Positions 25,801-36,900 of a stretch of DNA of 64,000 nucleotides are shown here, piece by piece. The notes under the pieces are model-generated. The model worked only from the letters and a program-made list of their open reading frames with translations, did no database searches and was not told where the DNA came from. The position numbers were made by a program, and so were the translations under genes. The DNA comes from Sinonovacula constricta (lineage: Eukaryota > Mollusca > Bivalvia > Cardiida > Solecurtidae), in NCBI GenBank assembly GCA_007844125.1, contig CM017558.1, positions 42,652,769-42,716,768 on the forward strand, in the 5' to 3' direction. Numbering within the stretch: position 1 is the stretch's first letter; each line of letters starts with the position of its first letter.

Positions 25801-27211
25801 ACCAGGTCACAACATGGTTGGTTATATTGTTTTCTTCACCTGGTCACAACACGGTTGGTTATATTGTTTTCTTCACCTGGTCACAACATGGTTGGTTATA
25901 TTGTTTTCTTCAACAGGTCACAACACGGTTGGTTATATTGTTTTCTTCACCAGGCCACAACTTGGTTGGTTATATGGTTTTCTTCAACAGGTCACAACAT
26001 GGTTGGTTATATTGTTTTCTTTCCCATGTCAAAACACGTTTGGTTATATGGTTTTCTTCTACAGGTCACAACATGGTTGAGTATATTGTTTTCTTCCCCA
26101 TGTCACAACACGGTTGGTTATATTGTTTTCTTCACCTGGTCACAACATGATTGGTTATATGGTTTTCTTCAACATGCCACAACATGGTTGGTTATATTGT
26201 TTACTTCACCTGGTCACAACATGTTTGGTTATATAGTTTTCTCCACCAGGACACAACATGGATAGTTATATTGTTTTCTTCACCAGGTCACAACATGGTT
26301 GGTTATATTGTTTTCTTCACCAGGTCACAACATGGTTGGTTATATTGTTTTCTTCACCTGGTCACAACACGGTTGGTTAAATTGTTTTCTTCACCTGGTA
26401 ACAACATGGTTAGTTATTTTGTTTTCTTCACCTGGTCACAACATGGTTAGTTATTTTGTTTTCTTCACCTGGTCACAACATGGTTGGTTATATTGTTTTC
26501 TTCACCAGGTCACAACATGGTTAGTTATATGGTTTTCTTCACCTGGTCACAACATGGTTGGTTATATTGTTTTCTTCACCTGGTCACAACACGGTTGGTT
26601 ATATTGTTTTCTTCACCTGGTCACAACACGGTTTGTTATATGGTTTTCTTCACCTGGTCACAACATGGTTGGTTATATGGTTTTCTTCACCAGGTCACAA
26701 CATGGTCGGTTATATTGTTTTCTTCACCTGGTCACAACATGGTTGGTTATATTGTTTTCTTCACTAGGTCACAACATGGTTGGTTATATTGTTTTCTTCA
26801 CCAGGTCACAACATGGTTGGTTATATTGTTTTCCTCACCTGGTCACAACACGGTTGGTTATATTGTTTTCTTCACCAGGTCAATACATGGTTGGTTATAT
26901 TGTTTTCTTGACCTGGTCACAACATGGTTGGTTATAATGTTTTCTTCCCCATGTCACAACACGGTTGGTTATATTGTTTTCTTCACCAGGTCACAACATG
27001 GTTGGTTATATTGTTTTCTTCCCTATGTCACAACACGGTTGGTTATATTGTTTTCCTCACCAGGTCACAACATGGTTGGTTATATTGTTTTCTTCCCCAT
27101 GTAACAACACGGTTGGTTATATTGTTTTCTTCACCTGGTCACAACACCGTTGGTTATAGGGTTTACTTCACCAGGTCACAACATTGTTGGTTATATTGTT
27201 TTCTTCACCAG
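22840..27211. repeat. 37-bp minisatellite, left arm (about 118 copies)
   Basis: Tandem units built from GGTTGGTTATATTGTTTTCT, TCACCAGGTC and ACAACAT (37 bp). The main variants are in a five-base window before GTCACAAC (CACCA, CACCT, AACAG, CCCCA, CATCA) and in ATATTG versus ATATGG. The first two or three units (22840-22915) are degenerate, as expected at an array edge. The unit has no stop codon in any plus-strand frame, which explains the long overlapping open frames. The arm ends at the transposon target site. Confidence 0.97.
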
Positions 27212-27241
27212 GCCCCGGTTTCACGAAAAAACTTAAGTACG
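27212..27241 (+). repeat. Left terminal inverted repeat of the Harbinger element
   Basis: Thirty bases identical to the reverse complement of 33959-33988, preceded by CAG. A weaker second copy of the GTTTCAC core lies about 97 bp further in, at 27309-27315. Confidence 0.95.
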
Positions 27242-27415
27242 TTCTCATGCTCAAGTCTGAGCGCCGTGCTCAAATCGGTGCTCAACTTGAGTAATAAATT
27301 TGAGTTCCGTTTCACAAATGTTCTCATACTCAATGACGTTCTCAAATATCTGAGTTGAGCACGCAATTTTGAGAACGCTATGGGGCATTCTCAACTTATT
27401 TGAGCATGCTCAAAT
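27242..27415. promoter_or_regulatory. Left subterminal region with clustered CTCAA-type motifs
   Basis: Between the left inverted repeat and the transposase start there are about ten CTCAA or TTGAG words in both orientations (for example CTCAAGT, CTCAAAT, CTCAACTTGAGT, GAGTTGAGCA). There is also an inner GTTTCAC copy at 27309. A similar cluster lies at the other end (33845-33958). Inference: these are binding sites for the transposase or the Myb-like protein and may overlap the promoter. Confidence 0.5.
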
Positions 27416-30400
27416 ATGGCTGACCTCGAACGCCGCATTCAGCGTCTGCGTCGATTTTCTCGAGTACCACGGGTCATTCCTGATCGTATTAATCCCCTCG
27501 AAGTTCTGTCCGCATCAGAAATAAGGGAAAGATATCGCTTTTTTCCAGAATCCATTTTGTTTGTTGTTGGTTTTCTCCATTCGTCCATTGAAAGTGCGAC
27601 ACTTCGCTCATCACCCCTCCCACCTCTGTTGACTGTTCTATGCATGTTGCAATTTTATGCAAGTGGGTGCCATTATATCATCATTGCTGACAGACACGGT
27701 GTTTCTAAGTCTTCTGTATGTCGGGCGATTAAGAAGGGAACACTCGCTCTCTGTGGACATGTCCGCCAGTGGGTGAAATGGCCACAAACTGCCGATACAA
27801 ATACCATTAAAAGACAGTTCTTCAACATTGCCGGTAAGCAAACTTGTGTGAACACGCACATGTATACTGTGACCTATATATAGAATAAGGGAAGTAACCA
27901 TTGTTAAACTGCCTTATTTTTCTTTATAATCGTCTTGTCTTTCATTCTTTAGCCCCTAAGAAGTCTAGCTTTAAGATAGATTGATTAATATACAGCTGTA
28001 ATAAAGGCATAAATTTGAGATTTTACTTAGAGATTTTTAACAGCTTAATCAGAGGTGTAAATTGCGTTCTACCAATATTTATGTTGGCACTGTGAACTCA
28101 TATCGATGTTGTTGTTGTTTTAATTAGCACCATTGATTAATTTAATCCCCCCCCCCCCACGCGCCCCTGCTTCTCACTTCTTTTAGAGAGACCTTCCTTA
28201 GTTAATCTTAAGTGACACCCTTTCTTAAACATATTGACCATTTATAAAGCTAGTTTGTTATCCATTCATCGCTCCAATAGAAGTTTGAAAGTTAAAAAAA
28301 TTACATTTTAAATATGTTATAATGACAATATTATAACAACATTTAACAAATTAATTACTTAGTATGTTTTATGTTTTTATGCAAGTTAAAAGTATATAAT
28401 TCAGATATAAAAGAATAAGTCCTAAATGTTGAACAGATTTTAATTTTTTTAATTACTACCATAATATTGATTTTTTTGTTCAATAATTTTCAGGATTTCC
28501 CAATGTCATTGGTGCCATTGATTGTACTCATGTAAGGATCTCTGGACCTAGGCAGAATGAACCCGCATACATAAACAGAAAAGGATTCCACTCAATCAAT
28601 GTACAGGTTGGGAAGAAATCAGCATAAATATTTTATATGGACAACACTTATTTATTTATGTGTACAATATTATAACAGATAAGAAAAATGTATAATTACT
28701 TCTCATTAAAAACATTATGAAATATAATATTAGTGAAGGGCTATTTAAGACATAACATAAAATCTTGTTAAATATTTTTTTTTACATAAAAATCATATAT
28801 GACATTTCAAAGCTGCTGAAAAACCTTACTTCCTACATTAAGGTAACACAAGTGTAATAGACAATATACAGAATGTTAAAATTAATGCAATTAATGTGTT
28901 GTATACTTCAATGTTGAAATTTATGCTAAATTTTAAGAAAATTCCCCATCCAATTTTGAATTTATAAATTTTTTTCTTCTAAAATTGATATTTAACGTGT
29001 TTTCTTTTTAGAAATAAGAGAAATCCATTATCCTATATCAATATTGGGAGAAGTATTTTCCTAATTAGTATCTTTTTTTCTGCCGACTGTGCTTTATTAA
29101 AAAAGTCACTGAGCTCTTATCAGTTAATAAATTTGTAATCAAATTTAGCAAAAACTAAAATAAATAAAAATTAATTTACAAAACAAACATTAAAGATGTT
29201 TTATTCTACATCTGGTAGTGATATAGAAAAAAAATGTCAATGTGAAAAAATAGAATGAAAAATAGTTGAACATGCATGCCCATACAAGGATTCGAACCCT
29301 CAACCCCAACTTTTTAACCCTAATTCTAATACACTTCAATTACAGCATTACAGTTGCATAATGGATTTGTGTTTGCAGAAGATGCATTCAGACAGGATCT
29401 TCTGGTTCCTTCATTTACTTTTTTATGTAAAATTAATTAAAGACTTGTGTATGTTTGTATTCTTAAAAAACACTGCCTACCCTTTTATAATTTTTAGATG
29501 GTATGTGATGCCACGTTCAGAATCACAAATGTGGTGGCTAAGTGGCCTGGCAGTGTTCATGACAGCCGAATATTCCGTGATTCTGCCCTTGCCACAAAAT
29601 TGGAGAATGGTATGCTATTTGTCATTAATGGTACATATTACATTGTAATAATGATAAATTTTGTTACAGGTTAATAATTTTTATACAAAATGCACATAAA
29701 TTATGGCAGTATAACATAAAAAATACAATAAACAAAACAGTCAACTGATTTAATAAATTAATTCATATACATAAAGTGACCTCCTATGGCAATGGCAGTA
29801 AAAATGTAATTTGGGGTTTTAGGGAACACTCTTCCAAAAACTAAAATAAATATATATATTAATATTGTTAATATATGGACAACAATGTGATGTAAATATT
29901 TCCTGTATAGAAATAGAAGTTTTTATTTCAGGAGCAATAGATGGACTCCTCTTAGGTGATTCTGGATATCCATGCCGGAAGTATCTTTTGACACCCTATT
30001 TACATCCTAATGTCGGAGCTCAACAAAGGTAGCACATTATTTTAATCACTAATCAAAAGACATTTATTACAAGTAGTTCAACCAAATTACAAGCTTATAT
30101 GACTGTTGCCAAACCAAAATAGTTCTTTCACAATTTTAAACTTTTCAACTGTATATCTAAAAAATAGAAATACTGCACTATAAACAATTATGGGTCATTT
30201 TATTAAAGAATAAGAAGCTATGAATACTGCAACAAATTACTGATTATTTAAATGTTATTAAGCACTATGTGATGGACAAATGAATGGTTAGGTAAAAGCA
30301 GTTATTATTAAATAACCTCATTACCTATGATATAAGTAAATTTAACCTTTGAATAGTTACAAAGAAAAATGCATAGACTCATTATAAAATTGGAATAAAA

Positions 30401-30716
30401 TATTTGCAATGTAAAATATTTCATTATCTTTTACAGATACAATGACTCTCTGACAAAGACCAGAGTTGTTATCGAGCAGACTTTTGGAATGATTAAAAAA
30501 AGATTTCCGTGTTTGTCATATGGGCTGAGGATTGAGCCAGAACTGGCAACCTCGATAACAACAGCATGTGTCATCCTGCACAATTTAGGAATTGAAAGGG
30601 GGGATACCTTGTGCAGGGTAACAGATATCACCCTAGAGGAACCTGAGTATGTAGTCGGTGACCAGCATAATGGAGCCGCATATAGAGATGTATTTGCAAA
30701 TACTTATTTTCAGTGA
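27416..30716 (+). CDS. Harbinger (HARBI1-like) DDE transposase, five exons, 339 aa
   Basis: The exons are 27416-27833, 28494-28606, 29498-29609, 29932-30028 and 30437-30716, all with GT-AG borders and matching phases (1, 0, 1, 2), giving 339 codons plus TGA. The protein has a helix-turn-helix-like segment at about residues 86-110 ([15 protein letters not shown]) and then the DDE_Tnp_4 nuclease core. The catalytic residues are D149 in GAIDCTHV, D224 in [10 protein letters not shown] and E260 in [13 protein letters not shown], with the conserved [13 protein letters not shown] block between and CVILHN after. The length is close to human HARBI1 (about 350 residues). The protein would cut and paste the element by recognising its inverted repeats with its Myb-like partner. 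The start is 204 bp from the left end. No disabling change is visible, and no transcript evidence is available. Confidence 0.93.
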
Positions 30717-30735
30717 TGCAAGTTTACATATTACA

Positions 30736-30738
<3 letters not shown>

Positions 30739-30810
<72 letters not shown>
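30739..30810. repeat. GA microsatellite inside the transposon
   Basis: About 35 GA units begin 23 bp after the transposase stop codon, in the presumed 3' untranslated region or the space between the two convergent genes. Confidence 0.95.
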
Positions 30811-30813
<3 letters not shown>

Positions 30814-31076
30814 ATGCTTAAATGCTAAGAATATCACATGATTTATGCATAAAATTTGTTAAATATGCTATGATAAAATTACATAATAGTTTCATTAAAA
30901 CAAAGACATTTAAGATAAGATGTTGATTTTGAGGAAGTAAAGAAGCATGAAGCTTGCTGTAAATAATACTGGTGATACATGTACATAGGTTATGACACAG
31001 TAATAGTGTGTTTGTAGGCTTTTAAGCTAATTAAGCTTTAATAATATTTAAGACTAAGACCTTATTAAAGCTGCAA

Positions 31077-33707
31077 TTATTCTTCTCCAACAGGTATGTT
31101 GAGTTTATTTAACAAACTTTTCTTCTGTAAGTTATGAAGTTCTTCTTCTCTCTGTCTCCGAAGGAGAATACTTTCAATCTCCTCCTCCAGCTTCCTAATC
31201 TCCAATTTAATCTTCTTCTCTTCCAAATCATATAGAACACATTCTCTGTTCTGTATAATCCTTTTTCTGGTTGGAACAACTGTTAAAAGAAAGTGTCTCT
31301 TATTTTAAACAGGAAGTGCAATGGGACTTTGTCAACTCCTCAGCTCCTCACCACATAGGTTATTGTTCTGATGGGGTGATAACTTTCATGTGATTTTCTT
31401 ACACCAGTAAATAGCTAGTAGTCAACGATGTGACAATAAGTGTGTCAGTGTTATTTAAGAAAATACACATAAATTTAGTAGAAAATGAATAATTTAAATT
31501 TACTCTACAAGCTTGTATAACATGTATTTAAGTTTTTGTTACTTATTCCATGATCAATGTGCTACTTGTTGATTCATGCATTTAAGTCAAATTCTAAATA
31601 GACAGGATTTTGGTAAAATGTTCTCTGTATAGAATGCTACACTGTTACAAGTCAACATTGTTGATACATACTTTTGGCACTGCTTACATCCTGTTTTGGG
31701 CATGTTTTCGTAACAGCTTCATCCTCTGAGCAAGGGACACTGTAGAATAAAATACATTATTGTAACACACTTTTTAGGGACTATTTTGACTTAAGGGGAA
31801 TACAAATGCTGACAAAATTAAATTTCAACATAATGTAATATAAATAATTGTGTTGTTTTTTTTTTTCAGTTATAGATGTATTTTATTTCTGTTGTAAGTA
31901 TAACAAGTATTTTCACAGTGAATTTGTTTTTAACTAAAAACATTTTTTAACTTTTTCTTTATTATTTGACTTTGTTTACTAGTAAAATGTAACGAATTAA
32001 AAATACTATCACTACATTTTGAGTTTTGTTTTGTGTGATTGTTATTCCCAAAACTGATACATTCTAAAGAAGAAAATAAACTGCACACATTGGCACTTGT
32101 AAAAAATGCAAGCTTATATACTTTAAAGTTTAAGATAACCAAAGTAATTGATATGCATTTTATAAAGATAAAGGCTGTTTTAACACTTACATAGTCTCCT
32201 CTTCAACAACGATAGAGATAATATTTCCGTCAGGCTTAACGGCATCTATAAATTACAATGATAAATTACATTATATATAATACAACAATGAAAAGTTATA
32301 TGCTTTTGAAAAATGCAACATCATAAAGTACATAACCTGTGTTCTCACACATGATACAGGGTAAGAAAAGTACATATTGTGTTTTTTATACAAGAAGCAG
32401 TATGGTTTGTTAATGGTTGAATGTTCAAATAACCTATAGGACAGTAAAATTGAAAAACACATACATCCATTTCATATGCATACAAACTAAGTAAAGAAAA
32501 CAACATATTTATGTGTTTACAGCACAATTAACTTAGATTATTTATTCAAATTAATGAATCACATCATTATATTTAAAGAAATTACAACATTATATAGCAT
32601 TGTTTGATAACTGAAATATATTTTAATAGCTCGGAACTGTATTTACCTTGCAGCGTGTCAATGCCAATGCCCAAACCAGACAGTGAGGGGCAGTTCACTG
32701 TCTCCAAGCTTTGGAGAACATACTCCTCAGCAGGGGTTGTTTGCACTGCTGGTCCTCCACCTGTTTTTTGCCTTAAGTCGTGCTTTTCCTTTGCTGTTGA
32801 ATAAGTTAAACTTTTAAATTTGAACCAGAAAGAATGTCCTAATATTAAATGCAACTCCTAGAGGTACATTAAAGTTTTGTCAATGCACATTTTATATATA
32901 TTCAAAGCAGTTGTAGTACAGAAAAAAACATCAAGGATAAACACAGTTTGAAAGCATGTGGCAAATTTTAACAAACTTCAAAAACCCAAGTCAAAACTAT
33001 GCACACTACAAAATAACCCATTGACACTGACGTCAACTTAATCAAATGAAAATTACAAGCAGTTACTTGTGCTTAGTAACAAAAGAAAGAGTGTTAACAA
33101 TACTAATAATATTTACCTCTGGACTTTGTGTTGTGAAACATCTTCTTTATTTCCACAGCAGATCTATTGCATGAAGATACCCCAGAACTAAAGACAAGAT
33201 ATGACATACACATATTAGTAAGGGAGATGAAGAAGCAGAGTTAAATATGCCAAAAATGTTATTTAAAATAGTAATGCAAAATGATGATGCTATCTGGTAA
33301 GTTGTACAGTTTCATCTAGTCGATGATAAAAAACATTGAAAAGTGTATATCTATGAACATAACTGGTAAGTGCCTGATAGCTTTCTATGACTAGATAATT
33401 TGGTATCTTTATCATGAACAGACCCTATTACAGCCAAAATTAATTTGGTCAAACAAAAATGTACACAAATGCTTAATTCATATAATCTATCTATTTAAAT
33501 CAAATTTGTGTATATTGTAAAATCTGGCATATCTACTTACGCATTTAACTGATCGGCAATTTCTTGCCACGCCGCCTCTTTGGCCTTCAGTCCGCCACCC
33601 ACACCTTTAAATTTGCCAAACAAGACCGTCTGCCGATCGACAATTAACTCGATGGCCTTTAATTTCTCTGTTGGCGACCAGTTCATCGATCTTTTAGACA
33701 TTGCCAT
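31077..33707 (-). CDS. Myb/SANT-like DNA-binding partner of the transposase, six exons, 236 aa
   Basis: The minus-strand exons are 33707-33541, 33187-33117, 32793-32647, 32245-32191, 31739-31672 and 31279-31077. All have GT-AG borders and compatible phases (2, 1, 1, 2, 1), giving 236 codons plus TAA. Residues 1-80 form a Myb/SANT-like domain, with W10, W47 and F73 in the usual helix positions, followed by KSRAKEKHDLRQKTGGGPA, the tail motif typical of the Harbinger Myb-like protein. Residues about 175-225 are rich in Glu, Lys and Leu (YDLEEKKIKLEIRKLEEEIE) and should form a coiled coil. In characterised animal Harbinger systems this partner carries the transposase into the nucleus and binds the ends. 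It is convergent with the transposase gene (361 bp between stops). Confidence 0.9.
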
Positions 33708-33844
33708 TGTTGACAAACAGACGACAAACCGTACGCTATACTTTCCCGCAAAATGTCAAATGTACAACATTTGTACCGTGTAACGTTAAAGAGTGACCGG
33801 AAATTAGATCGCTTACGCGCCCGAAAATAATAAATTGACGCAGA

Positions 33845-33958
33845 GTAGATGCTCAGCTGAGCACGTACTTAAGTATGTTCGTGAAACACAAGATTAAATA
33901 CAAACTCAACTGAGTCGTTTTCTATGCTCAATTCAAAGTTGAGAATGAATATTGAGTA
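33845..33958. promoter_or_regulatory. Right subterminal region with clustered CTCAA-type motifs
   Basis: It contains palindromes GCTCAGCTGAGC and ACTCAACTGAGT, further CTCAA/TTGAG words, and an inner copy of the inverted-repeat core. It lies between the right end and the Myb-like gene start, mirroring the left subterminal region. Binding by the element's own proteins is inferred. Confidence 0.5.
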
Positions 33959-33988
33959 CGTACTTAAGTTTTTTCGTGAAACCGGGGC
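33959..33988 (-). repeat. Right terminal inverted repeat of the Harbinger element
   Basis: Thirty bases identical to the reverse complement of 27212-27241, followed by CAG (33989-33991). A weaker inner copy reading GTTTCACGAACATACTTAAG on the minus strand lies about 100 bp inside, ending at 33887. Confidence 0.95.
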
Positions 33989-36900
33989 CAGGTCACAACA
34001 TGGTTAGTTATATTGTTTTCTTTACCATGTCACAACACGGTTGGTTATATGGTTTTCTTCAACAGGTCACAACATGGTTGGTTATATGGTTTTCTTCACC
34101 ATGTCACAACACGGTTGGTTATATGGTTTTATTCAACAGGTCACAACATGGTTGGTTATATGGTTTACTTCACCTGGTCACAACATGGTTGGTTATCTTG
34201 TTTACTTCACCATGTCACAACACGGTTGGTTATATGGTTTTCTTCAACAGGTCACAACACGGTTGGTTATATGGTTCACTTCACCTGGTCACAACATGGT
34301 AGCTTATATGGTTTACTTCATCAGGTCACAACATGGTAGGTTATATTGTTTACTTCACCATGTCACAACACGGTTGGTTAAATGGTTTTCTTCAACAGGT
34401 CACAACATGGTTGGTTATATTGTTTTCTTCACCATGTCACAACATGGTTGGTTATATTGTTTTCTCCCCCATGTCACAACACGGTTGGTTATATTGTTTT
34501 CTTCAACAGGTCACAACATGGTTGGTTATATTGTTTTCTTCCCCATGTCACAACACGGTTGGTTATATTGTTTTCTTCACCTGGTCACAACACGGTTGGT
34601 TATATGGTTTTCTTCAACAGGCCACAACATGGTTGGTTATATTGTTTTCTTCACCAGGTCACAACATGGTTAGTTATATTGTTTTCTTCACCAGGTCACA
34701 ACATGGTTGGTTATATTGTTTTCTTCACCTGGTCACAACACGGTTGGTTATATTGTTTTCTTCACCTGGTCACAACATGGTTGGTTATATTGTTTTCTTC
34801 AACAGGTCACAACACGGTTGGTTATATTGTTTTCTTCACCAGGCCACAACTTGGTTGGTTATATGGTTTTCTTCAACAGGTCACAACATGGTTGGTTATA
34901 TTGTTTTCTTTCCCATGTCAAAACACGTTTGGTTATATGGTTTTCTTCTACAGGTCACAACATGGTTGAGTATATTGTTTTCTTCCCCATGTCACAACAC
35001 GGTTGGTTATATTGTTTTCTTCACCTGGTCACAACATGATTGGTTATATGGTTTTCTTCAACATGCCACAACATGGTTGGTTATATTGTTTACTTCACCT
35101 GGTCACAACATGTTTGGTTATATAGTTTTCTCCACCAGGACACAACATGGATAGTTATATTGTTTTCTTCACCAGGTCACAACATGGTTGGTTATATTGT
35201 TTTCTTCACCAGGTCACAACATGGTTGGTTATATTGTTTTCTTCACCAGGTCACAACAAGGTTAGTTTTATTGTTTTCTTCACCAGGTCACAACATGGTT
35301 GGTTATATTGTTTTCTTCACCAGGTCACAACATGGTTGGTTATATTGTTTTCTTCACCAGGTCACAACAAGGTTAGTTTTATTGTTTTCTTCACCAGGAC
35401 ACAACATGGATAGTTATATTGTTTTCTCCACCAGGACACAACATGGATAGTTATATTGTTTTCTTCACCAGGTCACAACATGGTTGGTTATATTGTTTTC
35501 TTCACCTGGTCACAACACGGTTGGTTAAATTGTTTTCTTCACCAGGCCACAACATGGTTGGTTATATTGTTTTCTTCATCAGGTCACAACATGGTTGGTT
35601 ATATTGTTTTCTTCACCAGGTCACAACATGGTTGGTTATATTGTTTTCTTCACCAGGTCACAACATGGTTAGTTATATGGTTTTCTTCACCTGGTCACAA
35701 CATGGTTGGTTATATTGTTTTCTTCACCTGGTCACAACACGGTTGGTTATATTGTTTTCTTCACCTGGTCAGAACACGGTTGGTTATATGGTTTTCTTCA
35801 CCTGGTCACAACATGGTTGGTTATATGGTTTTCTTCACCAGGTCACAACATGGTCGGTTATATTGTTTTCTTCACCTGGTCACAACATGGTTGGTTATAT
35901 TGTTTTCTTCACTAGGTCACAACATGGTTGGTTATATTGTTTTCTTCACCAGGTCACAACATGGTTGGTTATATTGTTTTCCTCACCTGGTCACAACACG
36001 GTTGGTTATATTGTTTTCTTCACCAGGTCAATACATGGTTGGTTATATTGTTTTCTTGACCTGGTCACAACATGGTTGGTTATAATGTTTTCTTCCCCAT
36101 GTCACAACACGGTTGGTTATATTGTTTTCTTCACCAGGTCACAACATGGTTGGTTATATTGTTTTCTTCCCTATGTCACAACACGGTTGGTTATATTGTT
36201 TTCCTCACCAGGTCACAACATGGTTGGTTATATTGTCTTCTTCCCCATGTAACAACACGGTTGGTTATATTGTTTTCTTCACCTGGTCACAACACCGTTG
36301 GTTATAGGGTTTACTTCACCAGGTCACAACATTGTTGGTTATATTGTTTTCTTCACCAGGTCACAACATGGTTAGTTATATTGTTTTCTTTACCATGTCA
36401 CAACACGGTTGGTTATATGGTTTTCTTCAACAGGTCACAACATGGTTGGTTATATGGTTTTCTTCACCATGTCACAACACGGTTGGTTATATGGTTTTAT
36501 TCAACAGGTCACAACATGGTTGGTTATATGGTTTACTTCACCTGGTCACAACATGGTTGGTTATCTTGTTTACTTCACCATGTCACAACACGGTTGGTTA
36601 TATGGTTTTCTTCAACAGGTCACAACACGGTTGGTTATATGGTTCACTTCACCTGGTCACAACATGGTAGCTTATATGGTTTACTTCATCAGGTCACAAC
36701 ATGGTAGGTTATATTGTTTACTTCACCATGTCACAACACGGTTGGTTAAATGGTTTTCTTCAACAGGTCACAACATGGTTGGTTATATGGTTTTCTTCAA
36801 CAGGTCACAACACGGTTGGTTATATGGTTCACTTCACCTGGTCACAACATGGTAGCTTATATGGTTTACTTCATCAGGTCACAACATGGTAGGTTATATT

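Larger units (their letters stand above)
27212..33988. mobile_element. Complete PIF/Harbinger transposon (6,777 bp) with both genes open
   Basis: The ends are perfect 30-bp inverted repeats beginning GCCCCGGTTTCACGAAAA (27212-27241 and 33959-33988). CAG is duplicated on both sides (27209-27211 and 33989-33991). Inside are a plus-strand transposase gene and a convergent minus-strand Myb/SANT-like gene, the two-gene layout of animal Harbinger elements. Both reading frames are uninterrupted after splicing. A second copy of the block of minisatellite around the target, unoccupied at 36357-36359, confirms the ends. Because neighbouring bases allow it, the border could be shifted by one base either way (CCA or AGG as duplication); CAG gives symmetrical ends. 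Confidence 0.95.

Noticed and set aside
29361..29648. 95-codon frame starting upstream of transposase exon 3
   Set aside because: The real coding part is 29498-29609 in another frame; the rest is intron.
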